Positions 1-8,625 are shown, numbered from the stretch's first letter. The stretch: DNA of 39,580 nucleotides from Levilactobacillus zymae DSM 19395 (GCF_001434115.1 NZ_AZDW01000005.1:1-39580), one strand, 5' to 3'. Notes: a model not told the origin generated them from the letters alone. Translations and numbers: made by a program.

Positions 1-50
1 CTTATCATGAATCGTTGATTTAACAACATTTCCATTGACAAGACGTAGAA

Positions 51-86
51 AAAGAGCCCCAGGATTAATCGTGGCTCTTTTATTTT
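51..86 (+). terminator. Intrinsic terminator of a gene upstream of the window
   Basis: The arms AAAGAGCC (51-58) and GGCTCTTT (73-80) are complementary around a loop of about 14 nt and are followed by a T-rich run. The A-rich 5' flank means it could work in both directions. No gene ending before it is visible in the first 50 bases. Confidence 0.75.
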
Positions 87-111
87 ATTCGGTGGCTGAG
101 GAGGAAAAGTA

Positions 112-918
112 ATGAACGGTGGCCAAGAGATTATCCTGCAAAAGGGGTTTAATTGCCGCGACTTGGGTGGCTATCGGACGTCAACGGGAAGGACCATTTT
201 ACCCCACAAACTGATCCGCGCGGGGTATTTGTCAGACCTCAGTCTTACGGATCAAGCTCGGTTGTACACTTATGGGGTACGAACGATCATTGATCTGCGA
301 TCCCCGGCGGAGCGACAGCAGTATCCGGACCGGTTAGACTCGCGGATGCGCTATTTACGGTTACCGATTCTTAGGCAAGACCGCACACAGAACGTCCAAC
401 AGCTGATTGGTCGGTTTACCGATAAACAAGCGGGTAAACGGCAAATGCTGGCCCTTTATCAGCAATTGGTGGTGACCGCCGAAGCCCAGCAAGCCTATCG
501 CCAATTCTTCTCGGTGTTAGGCCAAAAGTCTACCGGAGGGCTATTGTTTCACTGTTCTGGGGGTAAGGACCGGACGGGCGTTTTAACGATTCTATTATTG
601 AAGGTATTGGGGGTCCCCGCCGACGTGATCCGCGCGGATTATTTGGCTAGTAACCAGGCTTCCGCGGTCCGCATCAACCAACGTTTGAATAAAACCAAAT
701 TGGTGAGTTCACGGGTGGCAGACCTGCAATCGGTTTTTGACCTATCAGTTGTGCGGCCAGCCTACTTGGACCAAGTCGAAACGCTAATTCAGACGCGCTA
801 TGGTGGGTTTCCGGCCTACCTGGCCAATCAAATTGGCGTGACCACAGCTGAAACTGAGCAACTGAAAAAACGCTACTTGACCACAAAGGGAAGTAGCGTC
901 GAGGATTTAGTGTTGTAA
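112..918 (+). CDS. Tyrosine-protein phosphatase, Y_phosphatase3 type
   Basis: This 268-residue protein is probably a cytoplasmic dual-specificity or tyrosine phosphatase of the IphP/LipA-like family, which removes phosphate from phosphotyrosine or phospholipid substrates. The N-terminus carries the family signature NCRDLGGYRT. The P-loop HCSGGKDRTG gives the CX5R catalytic motif, with Cys148 as nucleophile and Arg154 binding phosphate. A DLRS motif lies near residue 65. The ATG at 112 is preceded by the strong site GAGGAGG. The flavin reductase follows after 15 bases, so the two are probably co-transcribed. The physiological substrate cannot be read from the sequence. Confidence 0.9.
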   Translation: MNGGQEIILQKGFNCRDLGGYRTSTGRTILPHKLIRAGYLSDLSLTDQARLYTYGVRTIIDLRSPAERQQYPDRLDSRMRYLRLPILRQDRTQNVQQLIGRFTDKQAGKRQMLALYQQLVVTAEAQQAYRQFFSVLGQKSTGGLLFHCSGGKDRTGVLTILLLKVLGVPADVIRADYLASNQASAVRINQRLNKTKLVSSRVADLQSVFDLSVVRPAYLDQVETLIQTRYGGFPAYLANQIGVTTAETEQLKKRYLTTKGSSVEDLVL

Positions 919-933
919 AAGGGAGTGATAAAG

Positions 934-1458
934 ATGACGACTATTGGGGTCCTGGTAGGTAGCCTCAGTCAGCACGCCTACAGTCAACGGCTGGCTGACC
1001 ACGTCATGCAGACGCCTTGCGTCGCCAAGTTTGTTCAACTCAACTACGACCTCTTGCCCCTGTACAATCCAGATTTGGAAACCGAACCGATCTTGGAGTG
1101 GCAGGTGTTTAGAAGTGTTGTTGCGCAAATGGACGCGTTATTGATCGTGACGCCGGAATATAATTTCTCGGTTCCGGGCGGGTTGAAGAACGCCATCGAT
1201 GTGTTATCGGTGGCCAGTAGCGCCCCAGTCCATCAGCCGGTGTTGGTCGTGACCGCTTCTGCTGGTGACCGGGGCGGGGCGAACGCGAACGCCCATTTGC
1301 AGCAATTGTTACGCTACATGGGGATGGACGTGGTGAATGATTGGCTTACCATTGGTCACGTTCAGGCGGACTTCGATTCTCAGAACCGACTAGTCAACCC
1401 ACGAGTCACCCAGCAGCTGGAACAAGCTGTGGCCCATTTGCTGGCCGCTATTAAGTAA
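934..1458 (+). CDS. NAD(P)H-dependent FMN reductase family protein
   Basis: This 174-residue flavodoxin-fold oxidoreductase belongs to the NADPH-dependent FMN reductase/azoreductase family and is expected to bind FMN and reduce flavin or quinone-like substrates in the cytoplasm. It has the N-terminal phosphate-binding stretch GSLSQHAYSQRL and the family hallmark PEYNFSVPGGLKNAIDVLS at about residues 73-91, which contacts the flavin. I chose the ATG at 934, spaced from GGGAG, over the in-frame GTG at 925. It follows the phosphatase closely and runs convergently into the pocR-like gene, with 5 bases between the stops and no clear terminator. Confidence 0.88.
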   Translation: MTTIGVLVGSLSQHAYSQRLADHVMQTPCVAKFVQLNYDLLPLYNPDLETEPILEWQVFRSVVAQMDALLIVTPEYNFSVPGGLKNAIDVLSVASSAPVHQPVLVVTASAGDRGGANANAHLQQLLRYMGMDVVNDWLTIGHVQADFDSQNRLVNPRVTQQLEQAVAHLLAAIK

Positions 1459-1463
1459 AAATT

Positions 1464-2528
1464 TTAGAAACGCGTGGTGTAGATCCATTGAATAACGGAG
1501 CTATGACTGCTGACAACGGCACTAGCCGAGTGCGTGGGCTGGCGGCAATCGACCGTGTAGACCCAACCACGGTCACCGGAATCCGTTAGGTCGCCGATTT
1601 GATTGACGTAGGGATAACCATCGACCGTTTGAATCGATAAATTGATGCCCAGTTTCTTGAAATACCGCCGCGAAACGTCAAAAACGGTATCGTGGTCGCC
1701 CCAGGTCAGGTCGTGCGGAATCGTGTAAATCTTCTGCACAACGTAGTGATTGCGCCGGTATTCGAGGGGCGTCATCTGGGTGATATTCTTAAAGACCTTA
1801 GAAAAATAGCTATTTTGCGAGCAGCCAACTTGACGCGCAATGACGCTGACCTTCTCGTTAGTCATCATGAGATGTTCGCAAGCGATGGCCATTTTCTGAC
1901 AGTTGACGTAATCGATGAAGTTAACGTGTAAGTATTTTTTGAAAATACGACTCAGGTAAGAGGGCGATAGAAACACGTTTTGGGATACGGACTCTAGCGA
2001 TAACGAGTTTTTGATATTACTTTGCACGTACCCCAACACGTTACCGATACTAGAGGTATTGCCCGCGTGGGTCGTTTGGTTATGTTTACGTGCGACCTGG
2101 TGGTCAATCTGGGAAAGCGTTGGCTTGAACAAAAGCGCAAAGCGCCGCATCTGCGCAACACTTTGCGCGCTTAAGGGATTTAGAATCTGAATATGGGTGT
2201 TGAGCATCCGTCCCAGCGTATTGTTGGCGATGCTCTCTATGTAAGTTTGAGACAAATTGACGCGTTCTTGTGAAACGCTGGTGGCATCACAAATCACAAA
2301 ACCGTAAATGCTCTGATTCGCAATAACGGGGAACAGGGAAATGGCGGTTGCGTCCTTAAGTGAGAGATTATGTTGAATATCGTTTGCCCCGTGATAAACG
2401 GTGCCCTCTTTAAGGAGTGTATCGTTAAGGGCGTAAAATGAAGTGTTGATTTGGCTGATCTTCGAAAACAGCTCGATGGAGTCAGATAAATCGGTGTAAT
2501 CAATGGTGGTAGGAGTACTAGTAGGCAT
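1464..2528 (-). CDS. pocR: PocR-type AraC-family regulator with C-terminal DUF4430-like domain
   Basis: This 354-residue one-component regulator resembles PocR, which activates propanediol-utilisation and cobalamin genes in lactobacilli and enterobacteria. Three parts are visible. An N-terminal PocR-like sensor spans about 10-140. An AraC double helix-turn-helix spans about 163-260 (SLESVSQNVFLSPSYLSRIF, then VSVIARQVGCSQNSYFSKVF). An unusual C-terminal extension of about 90 residues follows, with the pattern RGWVYTVD...VIQWIYT. That pattern matches the DUF4430 (transcobalamin-like C-terminal) family. The start at 2528 is preceded by GGAAGGAAG; the earlier ATG at 2564 has no such site. It is divergent from eutJ, the expected position for a regulator of that operon. 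The family call is strong; the effector is unknown. Confidence 0.85.
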   Translation of the reverse strand: MPTSTPTTIDYTDLSDSIELFSKISQINTSFYALNDTLLKEGTVYHGANDIQHNLSLKDATAISLFPVIANQSIYGFVICDATSVSQERVNLSQTYIESIANNTLGRMLNTHIQILNPLSAQSVAQMRRFALLFKPTLSQIDHQVARKHNQTTHAGNTSSIGNVLGYVQSNIKNSLSLESVSQNVFLSPSYLSRIFKKYLHVNFIDYVNCQKMAIACEHLMMTNEKVSVIARQVGCSQNSYFSKVFKNITQMTPLEYRRNHYVVQKIYTIPHDLTWGDHDTVFDVSRRYFKKLGINLSIQTVDGYPYVNQIGDLTDSGDRGWVYTVDCRQPTHSASAVVSSHSSVIQWIYTTRF

Positions 2529-2557
2529 GGCAATCTTCCTTCCCGACATTTTTTGAC

Positions 2558-2645
2558 ACGTCATGACGTTTAAACATCATAGTGCTAATTCTAAGTGAGT
2601 TAATCATGAAAATCAAGATAGCGCTTACATTTTATGGCAAAATGT
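2558..2645. promoter_or_regulatory. Divergent control region between pocR and eutJ
   Basis: Three signals lie in this AT-rich stretch. ACGTCATGACGT at 2558-2569 is a perfect 12-bp palindrome. AGATAGCGCTTACA at 2616-2629 matches 12 of 14 positions of the CcpA cre consensus, with mismatches at positions 1 and 4. ACATTTT (2627-2633) and AAAATGT (2639-2645) form a perfect inverted repeat with a 5-bp spacer. These are candidate sites for PocR and CcpA. Binding is inferred from position and sequence only. Confidence 0.4.
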
Positions 2646-2712
2646 TATCTTTTTGAAATATATTTATCCTAGTAACGGTAGTTTATGGGACTAAATACCA
2701 GATTTAAAAATC

Positions 2713-2821
2713 GTGGGCGGGCTTGCGGTGAGGGTCAAGAACGCTAAGGCGATGCCGCCAACGCGAAGGGGTTCGATGGAACCCGCGACAAACTAGGCCC
2801 TAAACGGCCCCAAAGTCTAAG
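2713..2821. other. GC-rich structured segment upstream of eutJ, origin unclear
   Basis: The sequence switches abruptly from AT-rich to GC-rich at about 2713. It can fold with an outer GCGGG/CCCGC pairing and inner hairpins such as GGTTC-GATG-GAACC and GGCC-CTAAAC-GGCC. No frame stays open into eutJ: the eutJ-frame reading stops at a TAG near 2792. It could be a structured 5' leader or the scar of a deleted operon segment. The cobalamin riboswitch core was looked for and not found. Confidence 0.35.
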
Positions 2822-2836
2822 GTGAAGGTGATCGAG

Positions 2837-3688
2837 ATGCTTAAGCAGAAGCAAAAATTATTGGCACAAGCTAATCAACAGCTACAACAGTTTGCTCAGG
2901 TGGTGAACGGGGATCAGCCGGTCCGCCCGGTAAAACCCAACGAAACTTTGCGGGTTGGAATCGATCTCGGAACTTCTTCGATTGTGATGGTCGTTTTGGA
3001 CCAGCAAGATCAGATTATTTATGGAAACTTTGAGTACGATCAGGCCGTCCGGGATGGCCTGGTGGTTAACTTTATCGATTCGGTACATATTTTGGAACGG
3101 CTAAAGCAACAAGCGGAGACCGTCTTGGGGGTAACGTTGACGACGGCTTGCGGGGCGATTCCACCGGGAACGGGTGCCGGCAGTGCTAAAATTGTGACTA
3201 ACGTGATTGAGGCGGCTGGTTTTGTTTGTCGGCGGATAGTGGACGAACCAACGGCTGCGGCGCGTTTCTTACACGTTAAAAATGGTACGGTGGTCGATAT
3301 CGGTGGGGGAACCACGGGAATCAGTGTGTTCAAGGGACGGAAGCTCACACAAGTCAGCGATGAACCCACCGGGGGATTGCACATGACCCTAGTTTTAGCG
3401 GGGCATCATCACTGGGAGATGGCGACGGCTGAAAAGGCCAAGCGAGACGAAGCCCAAGAAGCCGATGTGTTTGCCGTCATTCGGCCCGTGGTTGAAAAGA
3501 TGGCGACCATTACCCGTCAGACGACTCAGGGTAAACCGCAACAACCCGTGATTGTTGTGGGGGGCGCCATTAATTTTAAGGAGTTTATCGACACGTTTAG
3601 TCAGACGCTGGGAACGCCCGCCCATAAGCCGGATTATCCGCAATTCGTAACCCCAATTGGAATCGCCATGTATGATTATGACGCCTAG
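2837..3688 (+). CDS. eutJ: EutJ-like Hsp70/actin-fold protein
   Basis: This 283-residue protein belongs to the EutJ family, Hsp70-like ATPases found in ethanolamine and propanediol microcompartment operons. They are thought to act as chaperones or reactivation factors for the cobalamin-dependent enzymes. Actin-fold motifs are visible: phosphate-1 DLGTSS (about 43-48), phosphate-2 VVDIGGGTTG (about 155-164) and adenosine-type VVGGAIN near 240. The start is the ATG at 2837, six bases after AAGGTG; the GTG at 2822 is a less likely alternative. eutP follows after 21 bases. The enzyme this protein would serve is not encoded in the window, so it is either orphaned or works with genes elsewhere. Confidence 0.85.
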   Translation: MLKQKQKLLAQANQQLQQFAQVVNGDQPVRPVKPNETLRVGIDLGTSSIVMVVLDQQDQIIYGNFEYDQAVRDGLVVNFIDSVHILERLKQQAETVLGVTLTTACGAIPPGTGAGSAKIVTNVIEAAGFVCRRIVDEPTAAARFLHVKNGTVVDIGGGTTGISVFKGRKLTQVSDEPTGGLHMTLVLAGHHHWEMATAEKAKRDEAQEADVFAVIRPVVEKMATITRQTTQGKPQQPVIVVGGAINFKEFIDTFSQTLGTPAHKPDYPQFVTPIGIAMYDYDA

Positions 3689-3709
3689 TTGGCGGTGAGG
3701 AGGGAAACT

Positions 3710-4159
3710 ATGAGAAAAGCGATGTTCGTGGGAGCTGTGGGGTGCGGCAAGACGACCCTGATTCAGCGGTTAGCCCACGAAGAGATTCGGTATGACAAGA
3801 CCCAGGCGGTCGAGTTTCGGGGAGACATCATCGATACACCGGGAGAATTCGTGGAGCATCGCTACTTGTATCCGTCACTGATGACCATGTCAACGGAGGC
3901 CCAGGTGATTGTAGCGATTCAAAGTGCCACCGACCAGCGGATGGTGTTTCCACCTGCATTTACGACGATGTTTCCGGTCCGTACCATTGGGGTGATCTCG
4001 AAGGTGGACGTGGCTAGTCAGCAGCAGCTCGATTATGCCCACCAGCAGTTGTTGAATGCGGGGGTCAGCCGGGTATTACTGCTCTCGGCGGTCACGGGGG
4101 ACGGGGTGGCCGAGTTTCGGCGTGTCCTGGCTGAAGTGACGGCGCCGGTCGCGCACTGA
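3710..4159 (+). CDS. eutP: EutP/PduV-family small GTPase-like protein
   Basis: This 149-residue P-loop protein belongs to the EutP/PduV family, associated with ethanolamine or propanediol microcompartments; some members show acetate-kinase or localisation roles. The Walker A motif GAVGCGKTT lies at residues 8-16, DTPGEF serves as the G3-like element at about 40, and SKVD as the G4-like element at about 100. The start at 3710 has a strong AGGAGG site; an in-frame TTG at 3689 lacks one. It is co-directional with eutJ and ends the pair. No other pdu or eut genes follow; kup comes next. Confidence 0.88.
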   Translation: MRKAMFVGAVGCGKTTLIQRLAHEEIRYDKTQAVEFRGDIIDTPGEFVEHRYLYPSLMTMSTEAQVIVAIQSATDQRMVFPPAFTTMFPVRTIGVISKVDVASQQQLDYAHQQLLNAGVSRVLLLSAVTGDGVAEFRRVLAEVTAPVAH

Positions 4160-4186
4160 AACCTAACAATTGAAAAGAATGCTAAA

Positions 4187-4208
4187 AAAGTTTGGCTGGC
4201 GGCCAAGC
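4187..4208. terminator. Weak hairpin after eutP
   Basis: TTGGC (4191-4195) and GCCAA (4201-4205) pair around TGGCG, with AAG/CTT extending the stem. The plus-strand side lacks a good U-run. The A-run before the stem would make a U-run on the minus strand, although no minus-strand gene reads into it. The remaining 4160-4338 stretch holds no recognised riboswitch. Confidence 0.3.
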
Positions 4209-4338
4209 TTATTTGGGTTACGGTTAATTAGCTCAATCATGCGGGCCGCTCCTGGTTCAGTCAACTAGTTAACCACCCATTCTCGCGGGCCATTAGTGGG
4301 TAAATTGTTTAATATGGAACGCGAAGAAGGTGGCCGCT

Positions 4339-6339
4339 ATGCGGAAAACGACGCAGGCTTTATCCGGCGCGGGGATGCTGATTACCTTGGGAATCGTTTA
4401 CGGGGACATTGGCACTTCGCCGTTATACGTGATGAACGCAATCTTAGCCTCTGCGCGTCAGCCCGGAGACCTGCAACCCACGGTATTACTGGGCAGTGTC
4501 TCCCTCATATTTTGGACGTTGATGTTGATTACCACGATTAAATACGTGCTGTTGGCTATGCACGCCGACAACCACCACGAAGGCGGCATCTTTGCGCTCT
4601 TCGCGTTGGTCCGCAACCGCGCCAAGTGGCTGATCTGGCCGGCCCTATTGGGGGGCGCGGCGCTTCTAGCCGACGGGACGTTGACCCCGGCGGTGACGGT
4701 CACCTCGGCCGTCGAAGGCCTCAAGGGATTGAAACTCGGCCCCGTGACCGTTAGTCAAAGCCAGGGGATGGTCCTGGGCATCGTGACCGGGATCTTGCTG
4801 GGCCTCTTTTTGATTCAACGGTTCGGCACGGTGTCGATCGGTCGGTCGTTTGGGCCCATCATGTTGCTATGGTTCGGGTTTATCGGCGGGGTCGGCCTGT
4901 GGAACCTGCTGGCGGCCCCGGAAATGCTTAAGGCGTTGTCGCCGGTCTACGCGCTGCGGTTTCTGACCAGTCCGTTGAATCATCAGGGCATCTTTATCTT
5001 GGGCAATATCTTTCTGGCCACTACCGGTGCGGAGGCCCTGTACTCGGACATGGGTCAGGTGGGTCGCGCCAACATCTACGCGACCTGGCCGTTCGTTTAC
5101 GGCATGTTAATGCTGAGTTACCTGGGTCAGGGCGCGTGGTTACTGACCCACGCGACGTTGACCACGGCGCAACTGCACCGGTTGAATCCGTTTTACGCCA
5201 TGGTGCCGGCCGGCGGGCAGGTCGTGGCGATCCTCTTAGCCACGTTAGCGGCCATCATCGCCTCGCAAGCCCTGATCACGGGCTCTTACACCCTGGTGCA
5301 CGAAGCCATCGGTCTGAAACTGTTGCCCAAATTACGGCTAAAGTTTCCGGGCAACTCCGCCAGTCAAATCTACGTGGCGACGGTCAACTGGTTACTGTGC
5401 CTGGTCACGCTCAGCATCGTGTGGTTCTTTAAGACCTCGGCGCACATGGAGGCCGCCTACGGGTTAGCCATCGTGATCACCATGTTGATGACCACGCTCC
5501 TGTTACACGCCTTCTTACAGCCGCATCACCCGGTCGTGGCCACGGTGTTTGTCCTGAGTTTTGGCGCACTAGAAAGTCTCTTCTTGGTGGCCAGCCTGGT
5601 CAAATTCTGGCGCGGCGGGTACGTCACGCTCCTGCTAACTTGCCTGATCCTGTTGATCATGGTGGTCTGGTATCAGGGCAACCGGCGACTGGACGCCAAT
5701 TTGCAAGAGACCGAGGAAGTTTACCTGCCGACGTTTCTACCGCAGCTCCAGGCCTTGAGTCACGACGACGGGGTTCCGACGTTTGCGACGAACCTGGTAT
5801 ACGTCAACCGGGTCCGGCCCGACCAGACCATCAAGCGTTCGGTGATCTACTCGATCCTAGATCAGCAGCCCAAACGCGCGAAGGTCTACTGGTTCATCAC
5901 GGTCAACGAGACCGACCAACCGGCGGATTGCCACTACACGGTCAACCTGCACGGCACGCGCAACGTGGTCGACATCCAACTCTACCTGGGGTTCAAGAAG
6001 CCCCAACGCTTGAACGTGTATCTGCGGCAGATCGTCAACGAATTACTGGATAAGGGCCTGATCGACGGGCAAACGCCGGAGTATTCCAGCGAACTGCACC
6101 GGCGGGTGGGGAACTTCAAGTTCGTCATCTTAAACCAGCAGTTCCAAGACCTCAGCGCCCACGACCTGTCGACGCTGGACCGGTTGTTGATTGGCGGGCG
6201 GTTGTTGCTGCAACGGCTCTCGGTCTCGAGTTCGCGCTGGTACGGTTTGGAATTTAGTGACGTCATCGAAGAACGCGTGCCGCTGTTTATCGGTCAGCGA
6301 CCGGATCCCCAATTGAAATTAACGCGGGTCAAGCATTAA
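4339..6339 (+). CDS. kup: Kup-family low-affinity potassium uptake protein
   Basis: This 666-residue membrane protein is a KUP/HAK/KT-type K+ symporter, close to the usual length. The N-terminal family signature [10 protein letters not shown] lies at residues 21-30. About 12 hydrophobic segments fill roughly residues 10-440, including the conserved [14 protein letters not shown] loop and [13 protein letters not shown] hydrophilic C-terminal cytoplasmic domain of about 210 residues follows. The ATG at 4339 sits eight bases after AAGAAGG and is preferred over the upstream GTG at 4330. It appears monocistronic, ending at the terminator just downstream. KUP genes in Gram-positive bacteria are often under c-di-AMP control, but no c-di-AMP riboswitch was recognised in the leader. 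Confidence 0.95.
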   Translation: MRKTTQALSGAGMLITLGIVYGDIGTSPLYVMNAILASARQPGDLQPTVLLGSVSLIFWTLMLITTIKYVLLAMHADNHHEGGIFALFALVRNRAKWLIWPALLGGAALLADGTLTPAVTVTSAVEGLKGLKLGPVTVSQSQGMVLGIVTGILLGLFLIQRFGTVSIGRSFGPIMLLWFGFIGGVGLWNLLAAPEMLKALSPVYALRFLTSPLNHQGIFILGNIFLATTGAEALYSDMGQVGRANIYATWPFVYGMLMLSYLGQGAWLLTHATLTTAQLHRLNPFYAMVPAGGQVVAILLATLAAIIASQALITGSYTLVHEAIGLKLLPKLRLKFPGNSASQIYVATVNWLLCLVTLSIVWFFKTSAHMEAAYGLAIVITMLMTTLLLHAFLQPHHPVVATVFVLSFGALESLFLVASLVKFWRGGYVTLLLTCLILLIMVVWYQGNRRLDANLQETEEVYLPTFLPQLQALSHDDGVPTFATNLVYVNRVRPDQTIKRSVIYSILDQQPKRAKVYWFITVNETDQPADCHYTVNLHGTRNVVDIQLYLGFKKPQRLNVYLRQIVNELLDKGLIDGQTPEYSSELHRRVGNFKFVILNQQFQDLSAHDLSTLDRLLIGGRLLLQRLSVSSSRWYGLEFSDVIEERVPLFIGQRPDPQLKLTRVKH

Positions 6340-6350
6340 CGTGAGAACGG

Positions 6351-6381
6351 CGATGGGGCGAGTCCTCATCGTTTTTCTTTT
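6351..6381 (+). terminator. Intrinsic terminator of kup
   Basis: CGATGGGG and CCTCATCG form an 8-bp stem, with one G-U pair, around CGAGT. The U-rich run TTTTTCTTTT follows. Confidence 0.9.
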
Positions 6382-6448
6382 GAAAGCGGAAACACAAAAA
6401 TTACTTTAACTTTTAATTTATATAACGACGCGTGGTTCAGGGGAAAAG

Positions 6449-6481
6449 CCAAAAACCGCCATCACGGTTGGGTGATGGCGG
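6449..6481 (-). terminator. Intrinsic terminator of purH operon
   Basis: On the minus strand CCGCCATCA and TGATGGCGG form a perfect 9-bp stem around an 8-nt loop, followed by TTTTTGGCTTTT. It lies about 30 bases beyond the purH stop. Confidence 0.88.
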
Positions 6482-6512
6482 CTTTGGAGTTTTAAGCTTA
6501 ATTGATAATTGC

Positions 6513-8054
6513 TTAGTGGCGGAAGTGCCGGTGGCCCGTGAAGACCAAGGCGATGCCGTACTTGTCGGCCATGGCGATGGAGTCCTTGTCGCGGATGCTG
6601 CCCCCGGGTTCGGCGATGGTGGTGATGCCGTGTTGGGCGGCGTATTCGACGCAATCGTCCATCGGGAAGAAGGCGTCGGAGACCAGTACGGCTTGGTCGT
6701 AGGCCGGTTTGCTTTCGGCCTTACCGACGGCGATCTTGACCGCGTCAATCCGGTTCATCTGACCGGGGCCGATGCCCAGCGTTTGACTCGGCGTGTTGAT
6801 GACGATGGCGTTACTCTTGACGAACTTGATGGTCTTGAGACCGAAGAGCACGGCTTGCAGTTGTTCGGCCGTGGGTTGGGCCTGGCTGACCACCTGGAAG
6901 TCGGCCGGGTCGTCCAGCACGTGGTCGCGTTCTTGGCGCAGCAGCCCGCCGCGAATGCTGACGAGTTCGGCCGGTTCGGGGTCGGCCGCGGTGGTAAAGT
7001 CGACCGTGAGTAAACGCAAGTTCTTTTTCTTGGCCAGCACGGCGTAGGCGTCGTCGTCGAAACTGGGAGCGATGATGATTTCCAAGAACAGCTGGTGCAT
7101 CTTGGTGGCCGTGGCCAGGTCGACCGGGCGATTTAGGACGATGATCCCGCCGAAGATCGACATCGAATCGGCCGCGTAGCACTCGTCCCAGGCCGTTTCC
7201 AGGGTAGCGGCTGACCCGACACCACAGGGATTCATGTGTTTGAGGGCAATGACGGTCGGGGCGCTGAATTCTCTGATCAGGCCCAAGGCAGCGTCGGCGT
7301 CCTTGATGTTGTTAAAGGACAGCGGCTTGCCGTGGAGTTGCTTGGCCGCCGGAATGGAGAAGGGCGCCGGTTGGTTTTCCCGGTAAAGGGTCGCGGCTTG
7401 TTGCGGGTTTTCGCCGTAACGCAGGGCCTGTTGGCGTTGGTAGGTCACGGTCAACGGGTCCGGTGCAGCGGCGGCATCGTCGTCGGGGGCCAAGTAGTCG
7501 GCAATCAAAGCGTCGTAGTGGGCCGTGTGCTGAAAGACCTTGGCGGCCAGGTGGCGCCGTAAGGTCATCGGGGTCGTGTCGTCACTGATGGCTTGCCCCA
7601 CGGTGGCGTAATCGGCGGGGTCACAGACCACCAGTACGTCGCCGTAGTTCTTGGCGGCCGCGCGAATCAAGGAGGGGCCGCCGATGTCGATCTGTTCCAC
7701 GGCCGCGGCTAACGTGACGTCGGGCTGACTGATGGTTTGGGCGAACGGGTACAGGTTGACGCAGACCAGGTCGATGGGCGTAATGGCGTGGTCGACCAGC
7801 GTTTGTTGGTGCACGGGATTGTCTCGCTTCGCCAAGATCCCCCCAAAGACCAGGGGGTTCAGGGTCTTCACGCGACCGTCGAGCATCTCGGGAAAGTGGG
7901 TCACGGCTTCGATGGGCGTGACCGGCACGTTGGCGGCGGCTAGGGCGGCTTGCGTCCCGCCGGTGGAGACCAGTTCGTAATCGTGAGCGATCAACGTTTG
8001 GGCAAAGGCAACCAGCCCGGTTTTATCGGAAACACTGAGTAACGCACGTTTCAT
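6513..8054 (-). CDS. purH: Bifunctional AICAR transformylase/IMP cyclohydrolase
   Basis: This 513-residue enzyme catalyses the last two steps of IMP synthesis: formylation of AICAR with 10-formyl-THF, then cyclisation. The N-terminal cyclohydrolase domain starts with ALLSVSDKTGL and includes DGRVKTLNPLVFGGILAKR. The C-terminal transformylase domain contains the catalytic Lys-His in ALKHMNPCGVGSA and the substrate-binding stretch SNAIVI. Its length is normal for the family. It is the last gene of a three-gene minus-strand operon after a purine permease and a phosphoribosyltransferase. The other pur genes usually beside it are absent here. The enzyme may therefore also serve to recycle AICAR; that role is inference. 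Confidence 0.96.
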   Translation of the reverse strand: MKRALLSVSDKTGLVAFAQTLIAHDYELVSTGGTQAALAAANVPVTPIEAVTHFPEMLDGRVKTLNPLVFGGILAKRDNPVHQQTLVDHAITPIDLVCVNLYPFAQTISQPDVTLAAAVEQIDIGGPSLIRAAAKNYGDVLVVCDPADYATVGQAISDDTTPMTLRRHLAAKVFQHTAHYDALIADYLAPDDDAAAAPDPLTVTYQRQQALRYGENPQQAATLYRENQPAPFSIPAAKQLHGKPLSFNNIKDADAALGLIREFSAPTVIALKHMNPCGVGSAATLETAWDECYAADSMSIFGGIIVLNRPVDLATATKMHQLFLEIIIAPSFDDDAYAVLAKKKNLRLLTVDFTTAADPEPAELVSIRGGLLRQERDHVLDDPADFQVVSQAQPTAEQLQAVLFGLKTIKFVKSNAIVINTPSQTLGIGPGQMNRIDAVKIAVGKAESKPAYDQAVLVSDAFFPMDDCVEYAAQHGITTIAEPGGSIRDKDSIAMADKYGIALVFTGHRHFRH

Positions 8055-8070
8055 AAAAAAATCCTCCTTG

Positions 8071-8622
8071 TTATAACGGAAATAGGGGTAGCTCGGCTAA
8101 AAATTCGATATCGGTCCGTTTAGCGGCGTCGCCTTCGGCTAAGATGGCGACCTGCCCGACCACGGTGGCCCCGGCCTGTTGGACTAATTCGTTAGCGGCC
8201 CTGAGCGATCCGCCGCTACTGATGACGTCGTCGACGATGACCACCCGTTTGTGGGCGATGCTTTGCGCGTCCAGACCGTCTAAAAAGAGGTGCTGCGGCG
8301 CGCTGGTGGTGATGGCGTTGACCGGTACCGACAGGGGGTCACGCATGTAGTCTTTTTGCGACTTGCGTAACACCACGAACTGGGCGCGGTTGGTCAAGCG
8401 GCTGAGTTCCTGGGCCAACGGGATGCCCTTACTTTCCATGGTGATCAGGTAATCGAAGTGCGCGGGCATCTTGTGGGCCAGCGCACTGGCGGCGTAGTCG
8501 GTCAGCTCGGCGTCGCCCAATAACACGAACGAGGCGATGGCCAGGTCGGCACTAATGGGAATGATTGGCAGCTGGCGGGTCAACGGGCCTAGGGTCAAGG
8601 TATAAGTTGAAGTCATGGTCAC
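8071..8622 (-). CDS. Purine phosphoribosyltransferase, Apt-like
   Basis: This 183-residue type I phosphoribosyltransferase is predicted to join a purine base to PRPP in salvage. The PRPP loop VVIVDDVISSGGS lies at about residues 127-139. TMESKGIPLAQELS resembles the adenine phosphoribosyltransferase region that precedes the flexible loop. The gene sits between a purine permease and purH, which fits purine uptake and salvage. A PRPP-sensing regulatory role cannot be excluded. The start could be GTG at 8622 or ATG at 8616: the only good ribosome site (GGGGG) lies inside the end of the upstream permease, 4 bases before that gene's stop. This suggests translational coupling. Confidence 0.78.
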   Translation of the reverse strand: MTMTSTYTLTLGPLTRQLPIIPISADLAIASFVLLGDAELTDYAASALAHKMPAHFDYLITMESKGIPLAQELSRLTNRAQFVVLRKSQKDYMRDPLSVPVNAITTSAPQHLFLDGLDAQSIAHKRVVIVDDVISSGGSLRAANELVQQAGATVVGQVAILAEGDAAKRTDIEFLAELPLFPL

Positions 8623-8625
8623 GGA

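Noticed and set aside
2565-2836. Adenosylcobalamin riboswitch before eutJ
   Set aside because: The GC-rich leader was compared by eye with the B12-box core, and neither the GGTGA...TCC nor the GCCACTG/CTGTCCCCGC-type elements are present.
4160-4338. c-di-AMP riboswitch before kup
   Set aside because: Expected by analogy, but the leader is short and the conserved ydaO-type core motifs were not recognised.
5136-6053. Open frames of 98 and 137 codons within kup
   Set aside because: They lie on the same strand in another frame of a complete KUP gene. Their His/Arg/Gly-rich composition is typical of out-of-frame reading.
6432-7562. Several open frames on the plus strand opposite purH
   Set aside because: They are shadows of a GC-rich conserved gene: no ribosome sites, low-complexity Gly/Val/Arg-rich or Asp-rich products, and purH motifs are intact on the other strand.
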